A DNA stretch of 64,000 nucleotides from Phlyctochytrium arcticum (lineage: Eukaryota; Chytridiomycota; Chytridiomycetes; Chytridiales; Chytridiaceae), in the NCBI GenBank assembly GCA_025602905.1, contig JAHLKI010000041.1, forward strand, positions 1 through 64,000. Direction: 5' to 3'. How positions within the stretch are numbered: position 1 is the stretch's first letter; the number at the start of each line of letters is the position of its first letter. The notes beneath the pieces were generated by a model, which worked only from the letters and a program-made list of their open reading frames with translations, was not told the DNA's origin and did not search any database. The position numbers were made by a program, and so were the translations under genes. Positions 21,190 to 31,696 of this stretch are shown in pieces.

Positions 21190-23975
21190 GGTATCGATGA
21201 TAGTATAAGAGTATGTTGAGCTGAAGCTCCCCTTGATCAAGTACCCTTAGGGATGAGCCGATTTCGAGGTTCTTGAAGATTGTGTAGTCCAAGTCCAGCT
21301 CGGAGATAGGCGTGAGTAGAAGCAGGCAAAACTTTGGTGAAGATATCGGCCAAGTTGTGTGCACCAGGAATGTTGACGATGTCGATTTCCGTACCGTTCA
21401 GGTCTGCTGTACTGAAGAACTTTGGAGCGATATGCTTGATTCTATGTCCTGTGATGTAGCCGGAGCGTAGTTGCGCGATGGCAGCTTGATTTCCTCGTAG
21501 ATGATAGTAGGAGTGCTGGGCATATGCCGATTCGCAGCGCTGGAAATGTGCTGTTGCATGAGTCGTAACCAGACGGCTTCTCGGGCTGCTTCATAAAGGG
21601 CAATGAGCTCGGCGTGATTCGTGCTTGACGGTGTCATCGTAGTTAGAGTAGAACGCCATGAGATAGCGGCACCATTGCGGATAAACACATAGCCAGATTG
21701 AGACTTGCCTTTGGACATATGTGAGAGATAACCAGAGTCGGCGTAACCGATGGTTTCGTTGATGGACGGATTCGGCGGGAGTGAAAACATAATCTCGAGG
21801 ATATGACTGGTTAGAATAGAAGAGTCCAAAGTCTAATGTACCTTTAAGATATCTGAGGATATGCTTAATTCCCTGCCAGTGATGTTTGGCAGGAGCCTTG
21901 GAACTCCGTGCCAATAGAGAGACTGCAAATGATATGTCTGGGCGAGTGCAGGTTGCAAGGTACGTCAGTGCGCCGATGGCGGATAGATATGGGTATTCCG
22001 GTCCCAACGGAGACTCCCCTTCACGAATCGGGCCGTAGATATCCTGATCAGGCTCGAGAGAGCCGAGGTAGATGGGGGGGGGGGGTGAGCGGTGGACATG
22101 CCAAATTTGTTGAGTAATTTGGTGATGTAAGTCGATTGAGTGACGAAGATGCCTGTAGGCAAGTGAATGATCTGAAGACCAATACAAAAAGATGTCTGAC
22201 CGAGATCCTTCATCTCGAACTCTGAGATCAGAGTGTCTTTCGCTGATGCGATGGCAGCAGATGTGCCCATGATGTTGAGATCGTCGACGTGAACGGCAAT
22301 CATGCAAACTTCACGACCTTGTGTTTTGATAAACACACATGGAACGATTTTGTCGTTGATGAAGCCGCGACTGAGAAGGAAGGTAGCTAACCTCCGACAC
22401 CATTCAGGCCCTGATTGCTTGAGGCCATAGAGCGACCGGCGCAGTTTGAGAACTGGCATATCCAGACCTGATGGTACTGGGAAGAAATCACAAGACGCAT
22501 ATGGATAGTTTCCGAGAGATCACCATAAAGATAGGCGGTCACAACATCCATCAGAACAAGATGAAAGTGATGTTGAACGGCGAAGCTGAGTAGGAAACGA
22601 TATGTTGTGAGGTCCATAACTGGAGAGTAGGTATCGCTATAGTCGAAGCCGTACTGTTGCGTAAATCCTTGGGCCACAAGTCGTGCTTTGAATCGGGTAA
22701 CGAAACATTGCGCGTTTTGCTTACGTACAAATACCCAGCGGTTTCCGACGATCGTATTGAGACCAGTAGTTGAAGTGGGAGGACCGAATACACCACGCTT
22801 GGTCAAAGAGTCAAATTCAGCTTTGAGTGCCTCACGCCATTGAGGCCAGTACTTTGATGCTTGAGCCGCTTTCAATGTCTTGGGATCTTCTTCATCATCC
22901 GAAATTACCGCTTTTGCTGTGTTGAATGCAAAACCGAAAGTAATACCAGTTTGCGAACGATCAAAGAATTCGGTGGTGGTATTGGGTCGTGATGGTATGA
23001 TCAGCGTCGTCGTCTTCGAAAACAAGAGAGCGTTTGCGGGTATTGTGTGGTTTAGAGGTATACTTCCGCTTCGCATTCGTAGCGTTAGATGCTGGGGGTT
23101 GGACTGGCTGAAGCATCGACCGGGATACGTGTTCAAAAGATTGTGGTTGGTGGAAAGCCAAATCATTGAGAGTGAGAAGGCAGGCAATTTCGTCCAAACG
23201 GTGGATCCGTAATATCCAGAGCGTTGTTGTCCGGCCAGTGAAGGTCTTTAGCGGGAGTGCGGAAATGATGGCCGAGGGTAGGGAATGTGGACTCATCAAA
23301 GATGCAGGAGTGGAAATCAGCCGTTCGTACGGTGCCAGAGAAATCCAGATATTTGATGATGGAGGGTGACACGAAACCAACATAGATAGCAGGTTCTCGT
23401 GCAGGGCCGAACTTTGAAGCCTTGATTTCCGAAGGTATTGGTATCTGCACAGCGTATCCGAAGATGCGCAAATGATCGACAGACGCAGGGTATCCTTGGA
23501 GGGTGGCGCGGGGTGATGTTTCAGGATTCGTAGAGAGAGGGCGTAAGCTGAGTAAGTCTTTGGCATGAAGTACGGCAAGGCCCCAGCATGATAGAGGAAG
23601 CCTGGATTGCATCAGTAGCGGGCGCGCAGTGAGCTGGACACGTTGGATATGGCTTTCGGCAAGGCCGTTGTGTTCATGTTCGTAGGGGACCGAATATGAG
23701 TATTCGATGCCTCGTGCAATGCAGAACTGCTCACAGAGATGTGAGGTAAACTCTTTTGCGTTGTCCAAACGAAGATGTTTGACTTGTAGTTCTGGGTATT
23801 GGTTGCTCAATCTGATGGTTGTGCTGATGAGGATAGGAATCTGCTGATTTCCACTGGATATGAGGTGAACGTCGATGAGTCGAGAACCAACATCAGCAAT
23901 AATCATAAAATATTTATACTTCCCGGATAGAGGAGTGATGGGGCCACAAGTGTCAATATGAAGGCAACTGCAGAT
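21190..23975 (-). pseudogene. Ty1/Copia pol remnant (integrase, RT, RNase H)
   Basis: Read on the minus strand, the order is integrase core (CGPITPLSGKYKYFMIIADV, RLDNAKEF, HEHNGLAESH), a Ser-rich linker, reverse transcriptase (VGNRWVFVRKQN, ARLVAQGFTQQYG, LMDVVTAYLYGDL, SLYGLKQSGPEW, VHVDDLNIM), and RNase H (GYADSGYLSH, SGYVF, ADIFTKVLP). This is the Copia order, integrase before RT. The frame is broken several times, for example at a G run near 22074-22087. Gag, protease and the 5' LTR are missing; the element starts abruptly near 23975. Confidence 0.9.
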
Positions 23976-24219
23976 TTGAATTCAAGATTCTATGTCATTC
24001 AACAGCAACAACTTGTCAACACGGTTCTCTAAATCAGTTGCAATTATAACAACATTTTGACATATCCCAACATAGCCGCTATGATATAGAAACTCATTAT
24101 ATTAGTTCCGTCGATATCTCGGCAATGAAAGACTGCCGCCAATCTTGGCAATCTGACTTTTACGAGTCCTCCTTTGCACTGCTCCAAAACAGCAAAACAC
24201 CCCTGAAATCTGCAGCAAT

Positions 24220-26090
24220 GGCTAGCACCACCATGGAGTTCTGGTTTTAACTATGCGATGCCAACGGGGAGAAAACAGACGTTGACTTTGTTGAACTGGA
24301 GGGAAATGCGCATGTGGGCAACTTGCGCGATGCACATGTGGGCAACTTGCGCGATGCATTATGGAATAAGTGGAGAGGGACACAGCTTATGCAAGGAGTA
24401 GCAGTCGGAAGACTCCTCGTCTACAAGAACAAAAAAGCACTAAAGGCCGACAAAAAACCGCTCAAAATTGATAAAACGCTGGCATTGGTATGGGAAAAAG
24501 CAAAGACAGAAAAAAAAACACGGCCAAGAACCCGCTGCTGACCGTGGTGCCGGAGCAGAGTCAGCCGACGACGAGTGGTAAGAGATGGATTCGTGTGGAG
24601 TATTCAATACACATTTCCTAACTTTCGCTTCTGTTTGAATGGAGCCAGGCGAAATCAATGCCGCCTTAACAACCCAACTGCAGTCTTTTTTTGAAACCGC
24701 TCAGATGGATGAAGAATGCATTGAGTCTCAAGACCAACAATTGCTCCCATACACTCAAGTCGACGTCAAAAAACTTTACGTCAGAAAGTGCTATAAAAAA
24801 GTTTATAAATTGCTCTTGTACTCCATTCGTCAAGGCCGGAAAACTTTTGCAATTTCTGGGACACCAGGCATCGGGAAGTCACTATTCTTTGTCTACATCT
24901 TGTACCGCTTGATAGATCACCCTCACACGGAAACTCTGCCTCCAAACCCGCGAACTCTGACTTTCCCGCCGAACCGGCTCGTTTATCAAACGGGCATTGT
25001 TTACCATCACTTTGACTTGGAGAAAAAACGCGTTACCAGGATCGCGCAACCTATTGCCCACAATTTGGTTCAGAAATCAGATACATTCTACATTATTGAT
25101 GGAAGAACGTCTGAGCCGCTCCCTTCGGCTTGTTTAGTATTGGTCATTTCACCCCCCCGTTCAGGACACTACAAGGACTTCGTGAAGTCGCAGACGCCCA
25201 TGGAATGGTACTTTCCTGTTTGGACTCTGCCCGAGTTACAGAGCTGTCGACGTCAATGTTATCCGGACCTGTCCCTTGTATCGGTTCAACAAAGGCATCG
25301 TATCTGTGGTGGAGTCGCTCGCTCTGTATTTGCCAGAGAGGATTCTTTTCCAGAAGCCAGAGTGGAGGCTGCTTTGAATGACATTGATACTGTTGCCGGG
25401 GTCAAATCTATCGGAATGACAACGGATATCTTTTACAATTCACATACGCTGATGCACATACTGGTTGGAAAAGATCAGCATGGGAGGCCTTACCAGTTTA
25501 CCGGATTGGATGTCGCGTCACCGTATGTCGGGGACGAATTGTGGATTAGGCATGATAATCAAATGGTTACCAATCTGCAGACGATGTACGGCGGTAGCCC
25601 CAACGAGATTTCAAGACATTTGTTTGAAATATATGGACATAGGTTATTTTCTGCTAAATTTGCTCATGAGCGCCGCAGGCGAACTCTCAAGTGCAGATGC
25701 TTGGAAAGTGGTAAAACTTCCACATTTACAATGAGACTTCTCGATGGCGAACGAACTACATTTGGAGCAGGTACCATCCCTGAGAAAGATGAACTTCCGG
25801 GCAAATACTACGAACCAACAGACGATGATAGTTTTCCAGCAATTGATTCCCTCAGTTTTCAGGGAATGTTCCAATTCACAGTTGCAGCCGAGCATCCAAT
25901 CAGAGGGGTTGATATTTTACGAAAATTGTGCAAGTTATACACCAAACCGAAACTCTATTTCGTTGTTCCTCCATGTCGGTATAAAAACTTTCAGAAGCAG
26001 AAATTTTTACATAAAAAGGGCACAAAAGAAGTGGATGGAATCCCTAACTTAAAACAATATGTTTTAGAACTCCCTGTCGTCAATAAATAA
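24220..26090 (+). CDS. Crinkler-type (CRN) effector-like NTPase with damaged header
   Basis: Crinklers are modular proteins of oomycetes and early fungi with a ubiquitin-like header, a P-loop NTPase and often a nuclease-like domain. They act in host nuclei or in genome conflict. The header-like part (24220-24560) has LCDANGEKTDVDFVELEG, VGNLRDALWNKW and LLVYKNKKAL, but is interrupted by TAA at 24250 and contains a 24-base tandem duplication. A donor near 24571 and acceptor at 24649 could join it to the main exon. The main frame (24639-26090, 483 codons) is intact: SGTPGIGKSLFFVY (Walker A, about residue 70), FYIIDGR (Walker B-like), and a C-terminal block FPAIDSLSF, FQFTVAAEHPI, KLYFVVPP. The latter resembles the domain closing CR/RHS-type proteins. 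Function inferred from family only. Confidence 0.8.
24307..24357 (+). repeat. 24-base in-frame tandem duplication in the Crinkler header
   Basis: GCATGTGGGCAACTTGCGCG and then GCACATGTGGGCAACTTGCG follow each other with a 24-base period. The duplication adds eight residues (AHVGNLRD twice) and keeps the frame. Confidence 0.9.
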
Positions 26091-26147
26091 AGGGAGTCCC
26101 TAACGCTTTAATTCTGAGACGCCCGGCCTCGCGTTAGGGGTTCCCTT
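26090..26147 (+). terminator. Hairpin directly after the Crinkler stop
   Basis: Two 17-base arms (26090-26106 and 26131-26147) are inverted repeats with 15 of 17 positions paired and a 24-base loop, followed by a T run. It starts at the last base of the stop codon. It may be a 3' UTR structure or the remnant of a small inverted-repeat element; eukaryotic genes do not need such a terminator. Confidence 0.5.
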
Positions 26148-26151
26148 TTTG

Positions 26152-27039
26152 TATTTTTGCAAGTTTATTTCATTAAAAGAAGGATGTATTTGCTGAGTTG
26201 GACATCGGTAATGCCGTTCCCGTACTCGTCATGTCCGTTGCAAATACGGAATGTTCGTATTTTTTGTTGATGGAAATGTAGCAATTGAGGCTCTTGTGTG
26301 GGAAAATTGTAGGTGGCGGCGCGGCAGTCTGAAAACATCTAAGACATCAGTTCTGTACAAAGGGCCGTACTAGAGGCAGCGCTATAACCAGTAGAGTGCT
26401 CATACTTTTCTGAATCTTAATGCGAAACCGCAATTTTTCTCATGTACGATACTGGAATCAGTGTCTGTTGAAGCGTATCTAAAAAGGTGACAGCGCAAGC
26501 TAACGTTCCTGTGCCTGCAAAAGTGGATCCCCGCAACCCGGGGCGTAAAGTTTGTGATATCTGCAACGGATCTGCTGGAGGGTCAGAGTGAAAGTCCTGT
26601 GGCGCTGCGCACCTTCGACCGGTTGAGGCAGGATGAATTTCACCAGAGGAGGCGCTTGTTCTGCTTAAAAGCGGAGCCATCGTATGGCATCCCGGAAAAC
26701 AGGTGCTTGAGGAACTTATTTTTCGGGAGTGTAACGGGCTGATTGGTGCCCGCCGCATTTCGAATCACATGAATCACAGATGTTCGCAACCAATCTCCTG
26801 AACGCATGGAAAAAAGATAGATATTTAACTAGATTCCAAAACAGATTTGACAGCGTACATGGCCAAAATCGAAGGCTGCTGACGGGTGCCCGGCACGGAT
26901 ATGTAGCGGGATGGTAGTATGGGATGATGAAAGGACAATGGACAGTAAGATGCAACTTCCCAGGTTGCGTATTGTGGGTGGTTTATTCAAATCGTCGCAG
27001 GGCGAGTGCAAGAATAAAAGTAAGCTAGAGTTTACAACG
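26152..27039. other. Spacer, possible Crypton scrap
   Basis: No gene is supported. The minus strand around 26440-26530 reads CHLFRYAS in one frame, reminiscent of CHLFNRYT in the Crypton recombinase at 30150, but the match is short and frames are broken. Confidence 0.3.
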
Positions 27040-28860
27040 GCGTACCGCCGGCCTTTTATATGGAAGAAAAACTAAACTATACAAGTGGACAGCGGCGCTT
27101 TCGCGCCTTCTTCTCTCAAGAGCAAGCAAACAGACCGGAAACAGGTCTAGGCAAAAGAAATGAATCGCGTTCCCAAGAGCAAGCGAACAGAGCCGCAACA
27201 GAGCTAGGGAAGAGAATTGGATGTTCAGAATGTCAATTGGTCTAGGATGAAAGAAAAGTATTAGTTCCTGAAATGATGTAGGAAGAGAGGAGCAGAAAAG
27301 AAATACGGTAGTCATAAATTCGAGATGTGGAAAGGAAACAGAGGTTAGGAATGTTATGTTTGCATTCGGGGAATACAAAAGCAATACCTATTCCGAAACG
27401 CCAAAAGTGGGAAGAGAACGGGGCCGGGGAATGTTATACTGGAGTTGACAGAAAACTGTGGCATCCGCCGTCACCACCGCCAGTGAAAAGAAATAGTGAA
27501 AGTCACTTAAAAAGTTGGAGGGTAAAAGAGTCGCCATTGCGTATATGCCGAATAGGGATGAAAAGATAAAAAGGAAGCAAGTAATTGATGGGTCAATAAT
27601 GTACAGATCTGCCTGCCTAAGTTGAAGATAGAAGAAAGGACAACATAGCAAGAGTGGGAACAAAATAATACGCGTCGGGCCGTCAGCCCTAAAAGTAGAA
27701 GTGTAGCATAATGTGAGGCAGAGGATCAGGAGTATAGAATGGTCAAAAGTAGAAAGCAAGGATGGTTTCAGGAGTAGGTACAGTCCAAGGACAGATCATG
27801 CAGAAAGACAGGAAAGCCCCGAACAGGAAAAGAAGCAATAAATAAGCGAAGAGAGGAAGTATGGACAGATTTAGCAGACTTGACCGACGAAGAAATCTAC
27901 TGTCATCGCGAGTGCATCAAGGACGGAACATTTGGAACATTCAACGGGAGAAGTTCAGTGTGTGGCAGAAGAGAAAAGGACAGGAAAGGCAAAGAATGGG
28001 GGGACGAAGTAATCGGTCTGCAGCAAAATGGGTAGAAGCGTGTGATCAAGAGATGAATGACAGATTTTCGATTTCAAAGAGAAAAAAAACAAACAGTAAG
28101 CTGTAATGTTGGACCATCAAATTGATACAGGACTGCCGGGCCACCCAAGGCGAAAGGAAGCTGCTATAATCTGCGGGATAGTGCAAGTGAAGGACAGCCA
28201 CATTCGACCGATTAGCTAGACTCACAGGACAGTCCAAAAAGGAAAGAAACAAGAAGGAAGAAAGACAATAGAGATACATACCAAACGAACTACTCATCCC
28301 AAGTACGGATAAGCGCAAAGGTCAGGACGGAAAGAGTGGGACGAGGAGAATAAGCAACAGCCCTAGAAAGGAGAAGTCCGGAAGTTGTTTAATCTGCCAG
28401 ACAGATCGAGCAGATGAATGGAACTGCAAATATGATAAAGAAAGGTTGGCTGCAGAAAGTTAAATTTCCAGACAAAAAGTAACAAAAAGAAACTGTAGCT
28501 AGGAGAGCCCAGAACAGAAAGAGGTTGGAGGTCTTGGCACATTAGCGAAAGGGATTATAACGAAAGCGGGCGTAGACAGGAAATAGTCAAAGCGAAGTAA
28601 GGTACATCAACGGACTGCGGAAAGTAAAGAAACAGTCATGACAGGATATCAGGAAGTGTAGGTAATCTTCAAAAGCAAAGAAAAGGCCGAAAGAATGACA
28701 ATCCGAGGAAATACCATGTTAGGGCATAGAACAGGCAGGAAAGGAAAGATCATCCTCGACTTAATCGAAAGGAACAGGACAGGACGGGAGACATCAGGAA
28801 GAGAAAGAAAGGGGAGGGTGGCAAAAAAGCGACCTGTCCGTGCCAGTTCAAAGATGTGTT
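27040..28860. other. Purine-rich (A/G on plus strand) segment without a gene
   Basis: For about 1.8 kb the plus strand is dominated by A and G, with few C and T. Open frames on the minus strand are Leu/Ser/Phe-rich shadows of that bias and match nothing. A short imperfect tandem repeat (CAAGAGCAAGCAAACAGA and CCAAGAGCAAGCGAACAGAG) lies at 27117-27190. The segment starts where the Crypton coding sequence ends, so it may be part of that element or a separate insertion. Confidence 0.5.
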
Positions 28861-30464
28861 TTTTTTCTTCCTCTTTTCCAGATCTTTAATGGCCGGTCCG
28901 CCCGCGAAACCAACATCGTACTCGGTCCATAAATCCACCACGGTCTCAACGCTATCTTTCATGATGTAAATATGATCAGGTTGTTTAGGTTGTTGTTGTT
29001 GCGGAAGCTGTTCCTGGAGCTGCCCTTGATTGATGTTGGTGCTGGGACAGGTTCTGAGACAAAGGATGCGACGATGATTGCGTAACGGGTTGCGTGGAGG
29101 TTCTTGGAAGTATGGAGCTTTGACCAGCTTGTGAAGTGGGCAGTCTGTGGGATTCCTGCGGCACGACCGGTGAAGTAATTTGATGCAGTTTCTGGGACAT
29201 GGATGTCACTGCGTTGAGAATCAGGGCATGATCGTTGGACTGTGCGTCCACACGTTCAAGTCGTGGCAGTATCATCTGGTGGAGTCCATCCATCTTCAAA
29301 GTTAACTGATGCAGGCAGGCTGTAATTTGAGTAATTTGATCGGTATTCCTTGTGTTCTCCCTCCTGCTGGCGGCCAATTCCACTTGCAATGCGCCAATCG
29401 CTCCCCTCACTTCCGGATTAACCGACGCCGCTTGCAGGATCGACGGGCATACGGCACTTTGCGTGGCGGAGGTCCACTGGACATCCCACTCTCTCCAAGA
29501 GTCAGTGTCAAATAGGGTATGCTCCCGTATTGTCAAGTGTGGATATTTGCGCTTCAGTTCAGGCGCATCCTGTAAAAAAAACCACTGCCAGGTACTCCAT
29601 AAACTTGACAAAGCAGATCGCCTGCCTGTCCGTGCTGATACTGGTTGCAATGGCCCTGCTTTCTTCAAGCTGTGCCCTGTTAGTAAGGGGAATTTGGTGA
29701 CATTGCTGTGCGGAGCAATGCCTATAGACCGCGTGATCCTTAAAACTGCTTACCTTGGGAAAGACCAATTTGCAAAGATCAGCGGGGGGTTCCACTAACT
29801 GTTGCTTATTCCAAGAAGTCCCGCCATCTTTAGAATAGGCAGCGAGTGTTCGAATTGTGGTTAATGACTCCGGCGCAAGATAACGATTCTGGAGCTCGTC
29901 ACCGCTCCAGCGACCGTGCACACAAATCGACTCAAATGTGCACCCGGCGGTTTGACCGATCCGTGCCGCGGATGTTCTCATTGTCTGAGTAACTTGGCTG
30001 GAAAAAATGTTGTTCTTCTCGAGTAGTTTCTCGATAAAACTGCGGTGTGCGTTATAATCACTGCCAAATACTGGTAGATCATACCACAGCGTGGATATCG
30101 AGACGTCAGGCCAATCCTGTTCCTCCACTGTGTATCTATTAAAAAGGTGACACGCCAGGGCGTTCAGCAAACAGGCATCTGCAACCAGGGCCCTCATGGC
30201 TATTCCAACCTCAACCCGGCCGACCGAGTTGGTTTTCGACTCCCGCATGTGAAGAATCACTGCTTTCATCTGCAGCGGGGTCTCGTCATCATACTGCGAG
30301 AAAAAGAAAGTTGAGATTGATACCGAACAAAGATCGAATGTAATGGAATTAGTGTGAACTGTATTGTGTAAGCAGTTAATGTCCTTGTTGTCATAGTGAT
30401 GAGTGCGGTAGGCTCCGTCCATAGCACGTGAGGATCGCGTAGCTAAGCCTCCGGCGAGCCGCAC
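28860..30464 (-). pseudogene. Crypton: tyrosine recombinase plus GCR1_C-like domain
   Basis: Cryptons are DNA transposons that move with a tyrosine recombinase. The minus strand encodes AVILHMRESKTNSVGRVEVG, LNALACHLFNRYT, then TSAARIGQTAGCTFESI, VHGRWSGDELQNRYLAPE, the catalytic HxxR-like and Tyr region in the Crypton form (GRW...Y). After a probable intron (donor at about 29753) come FVKFMEYLAVV, LQDAPELKRKYPHL and a coiled segment. The end has TVVDLWTEYDVGFAGGPAIK, typical of the GCR1_C DNA-binding domain fused in fungal Cryptons. The frame shifts at an A run at 29574-29581. The N-terminal helical domain is missing and the C-terminus runs into the purine-rich segment, so the copy is truncated at both ends. 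Confidence 0.85.
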
Positions 30465-30676
30465 GAATCCCCGCTGCTCTCAGTAGTAGCCACACCCATT
30501 CTGGCTAGGCCAATGAGTGTGCTACCGCTCCGAGAGAGCATAATAAAGGAAGAAAGGACACCGGACGGAGGGAGGAGAACTCTCAACGTCGAATTCCACA
30601 CACACACACAATCATAAACAAAACACAACAGTAACTTGTATTACTTCACGAGCCCAAAGTACACAAGGTTTACTAC
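30465..30676. other. Upstream region of the second Ty3 element, possible 5' LTR
   Basis: This stretch separates the Crypton from the Ty3 gag. It contains a CA-repeat (30598-30609) and ends CTACA followed by TGGTAGCACC, which looks like an LTR end plus a primer binding site. With the 3' LTR lost there is no second copy to confirm it. Confidence 0.3.
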
Positions 30677-31680
30677 ATGGTAGCACCACCTACAATGGAT
30701 ACAGACAAAGGAACCACCGAGGGAAACATCATCAGAGACAAGGGGAAAACCAGTGCAAGCACCGCCCCGACTGATGCTACCCTCGAAGTATTGTTGTGCC
30801 GGATTGAGGCCTTGGAAGCAGCAAACAGAGCGTTGCGCAGCAAGAGAGTGCATGATTCCAGCGACGACGAGGCCGACGACAAGCAGTCGGAGAAACGTCC
30901 CTATGACAAGTTGCCGAAGTTTGACGGCACCAGAGACGCAAACGTGTTGGAGACGTTCATCAAACAGTTCAGACGCTACAACACGGTCGCGAGATTGAAG
31001 GAACACACTCGAATCCTTTACATTGGGCAGCACTTGACCAACGACGCAGCCCGATGGTTCGGCGATATGGAGAAGGCGAACACTCTCCCCGCGACAGCCG
31101 ACGAATTGTTGACGAAGATGCAAGCGCACTTCGTAGGCACCACCCAGAAAGACGATGCCAGACACCGACTGAAGAACATGCGATACGATGGCTCCATCAC
31201 CAAGTTCAATACTGAGTTCAAACGATTGGTCGATGCCGCAGAGCTATCGTCGGGAAACGACCCCATCCCGCAGTCGGATATTGAGAAGTACTATATCGCA
31301 GGATTGAGATATGGAGCTAAGGGTGGCGCCACTATTGCCGATGCGTTACGTTACTTGCCGCGTTGGTGGTAACCGATCTTCCCCTGGATAAGTTGATGGA
31401 GGCCGCGGATCGTGCCTTCCAGAAGTCCGGTTTCCATGACAAGAAGGAAATCGACAATCGACCCAGGGATGGCAACGCGCATCGAGGCAACAACAAACCC
31501 CAAGTCAACCATGCCGAAACCAACGGACCGGCGAAGAAGAAATTCAAGCCCCGACAAGTCCGCTGCTACAATTGTAACGGTTTCGGTCACATTGCCAAAG
31601 ACTGCCCCCAACCCAGAGCCAAACCGACGGTGAACGCTTCGCAGGCGCAAGCCGGACCCTCCCGCAAGGATTTTAGTTGA
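30677..31680 (+). pseudogene. Ty3/gypsy gag (nucleocapsid)
   Basis: The frame from 30677 encodes an N-terminal charged region, then the retrotransposon gag core (DKLPKFDGTRDANVLETF, WFGDME, AHFVGTTQKDDARHRL, FKRLVDAAEL). Near 31360 the frame shifts and continues to a CCHC zinc knuckle (CYNCNGFGHIAKDC, about 31563). The capsid part coats element RNA; the knuckle binds nucleic acid. The shift lies in an ordinary region rather than at a gag-pol border, so it is more likely a mutation than programmed. Confidence 0.85.
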
Positions 31681-31696
31681 GGCGAGTGCAGCGACC

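Noticed and set aside
26417..26758. Possible Crypton recombinase fragment
   Set aside because: Similarity is limited to one short motif (CHLF-R) with broken frames; not enough to annotate as a mobile element.
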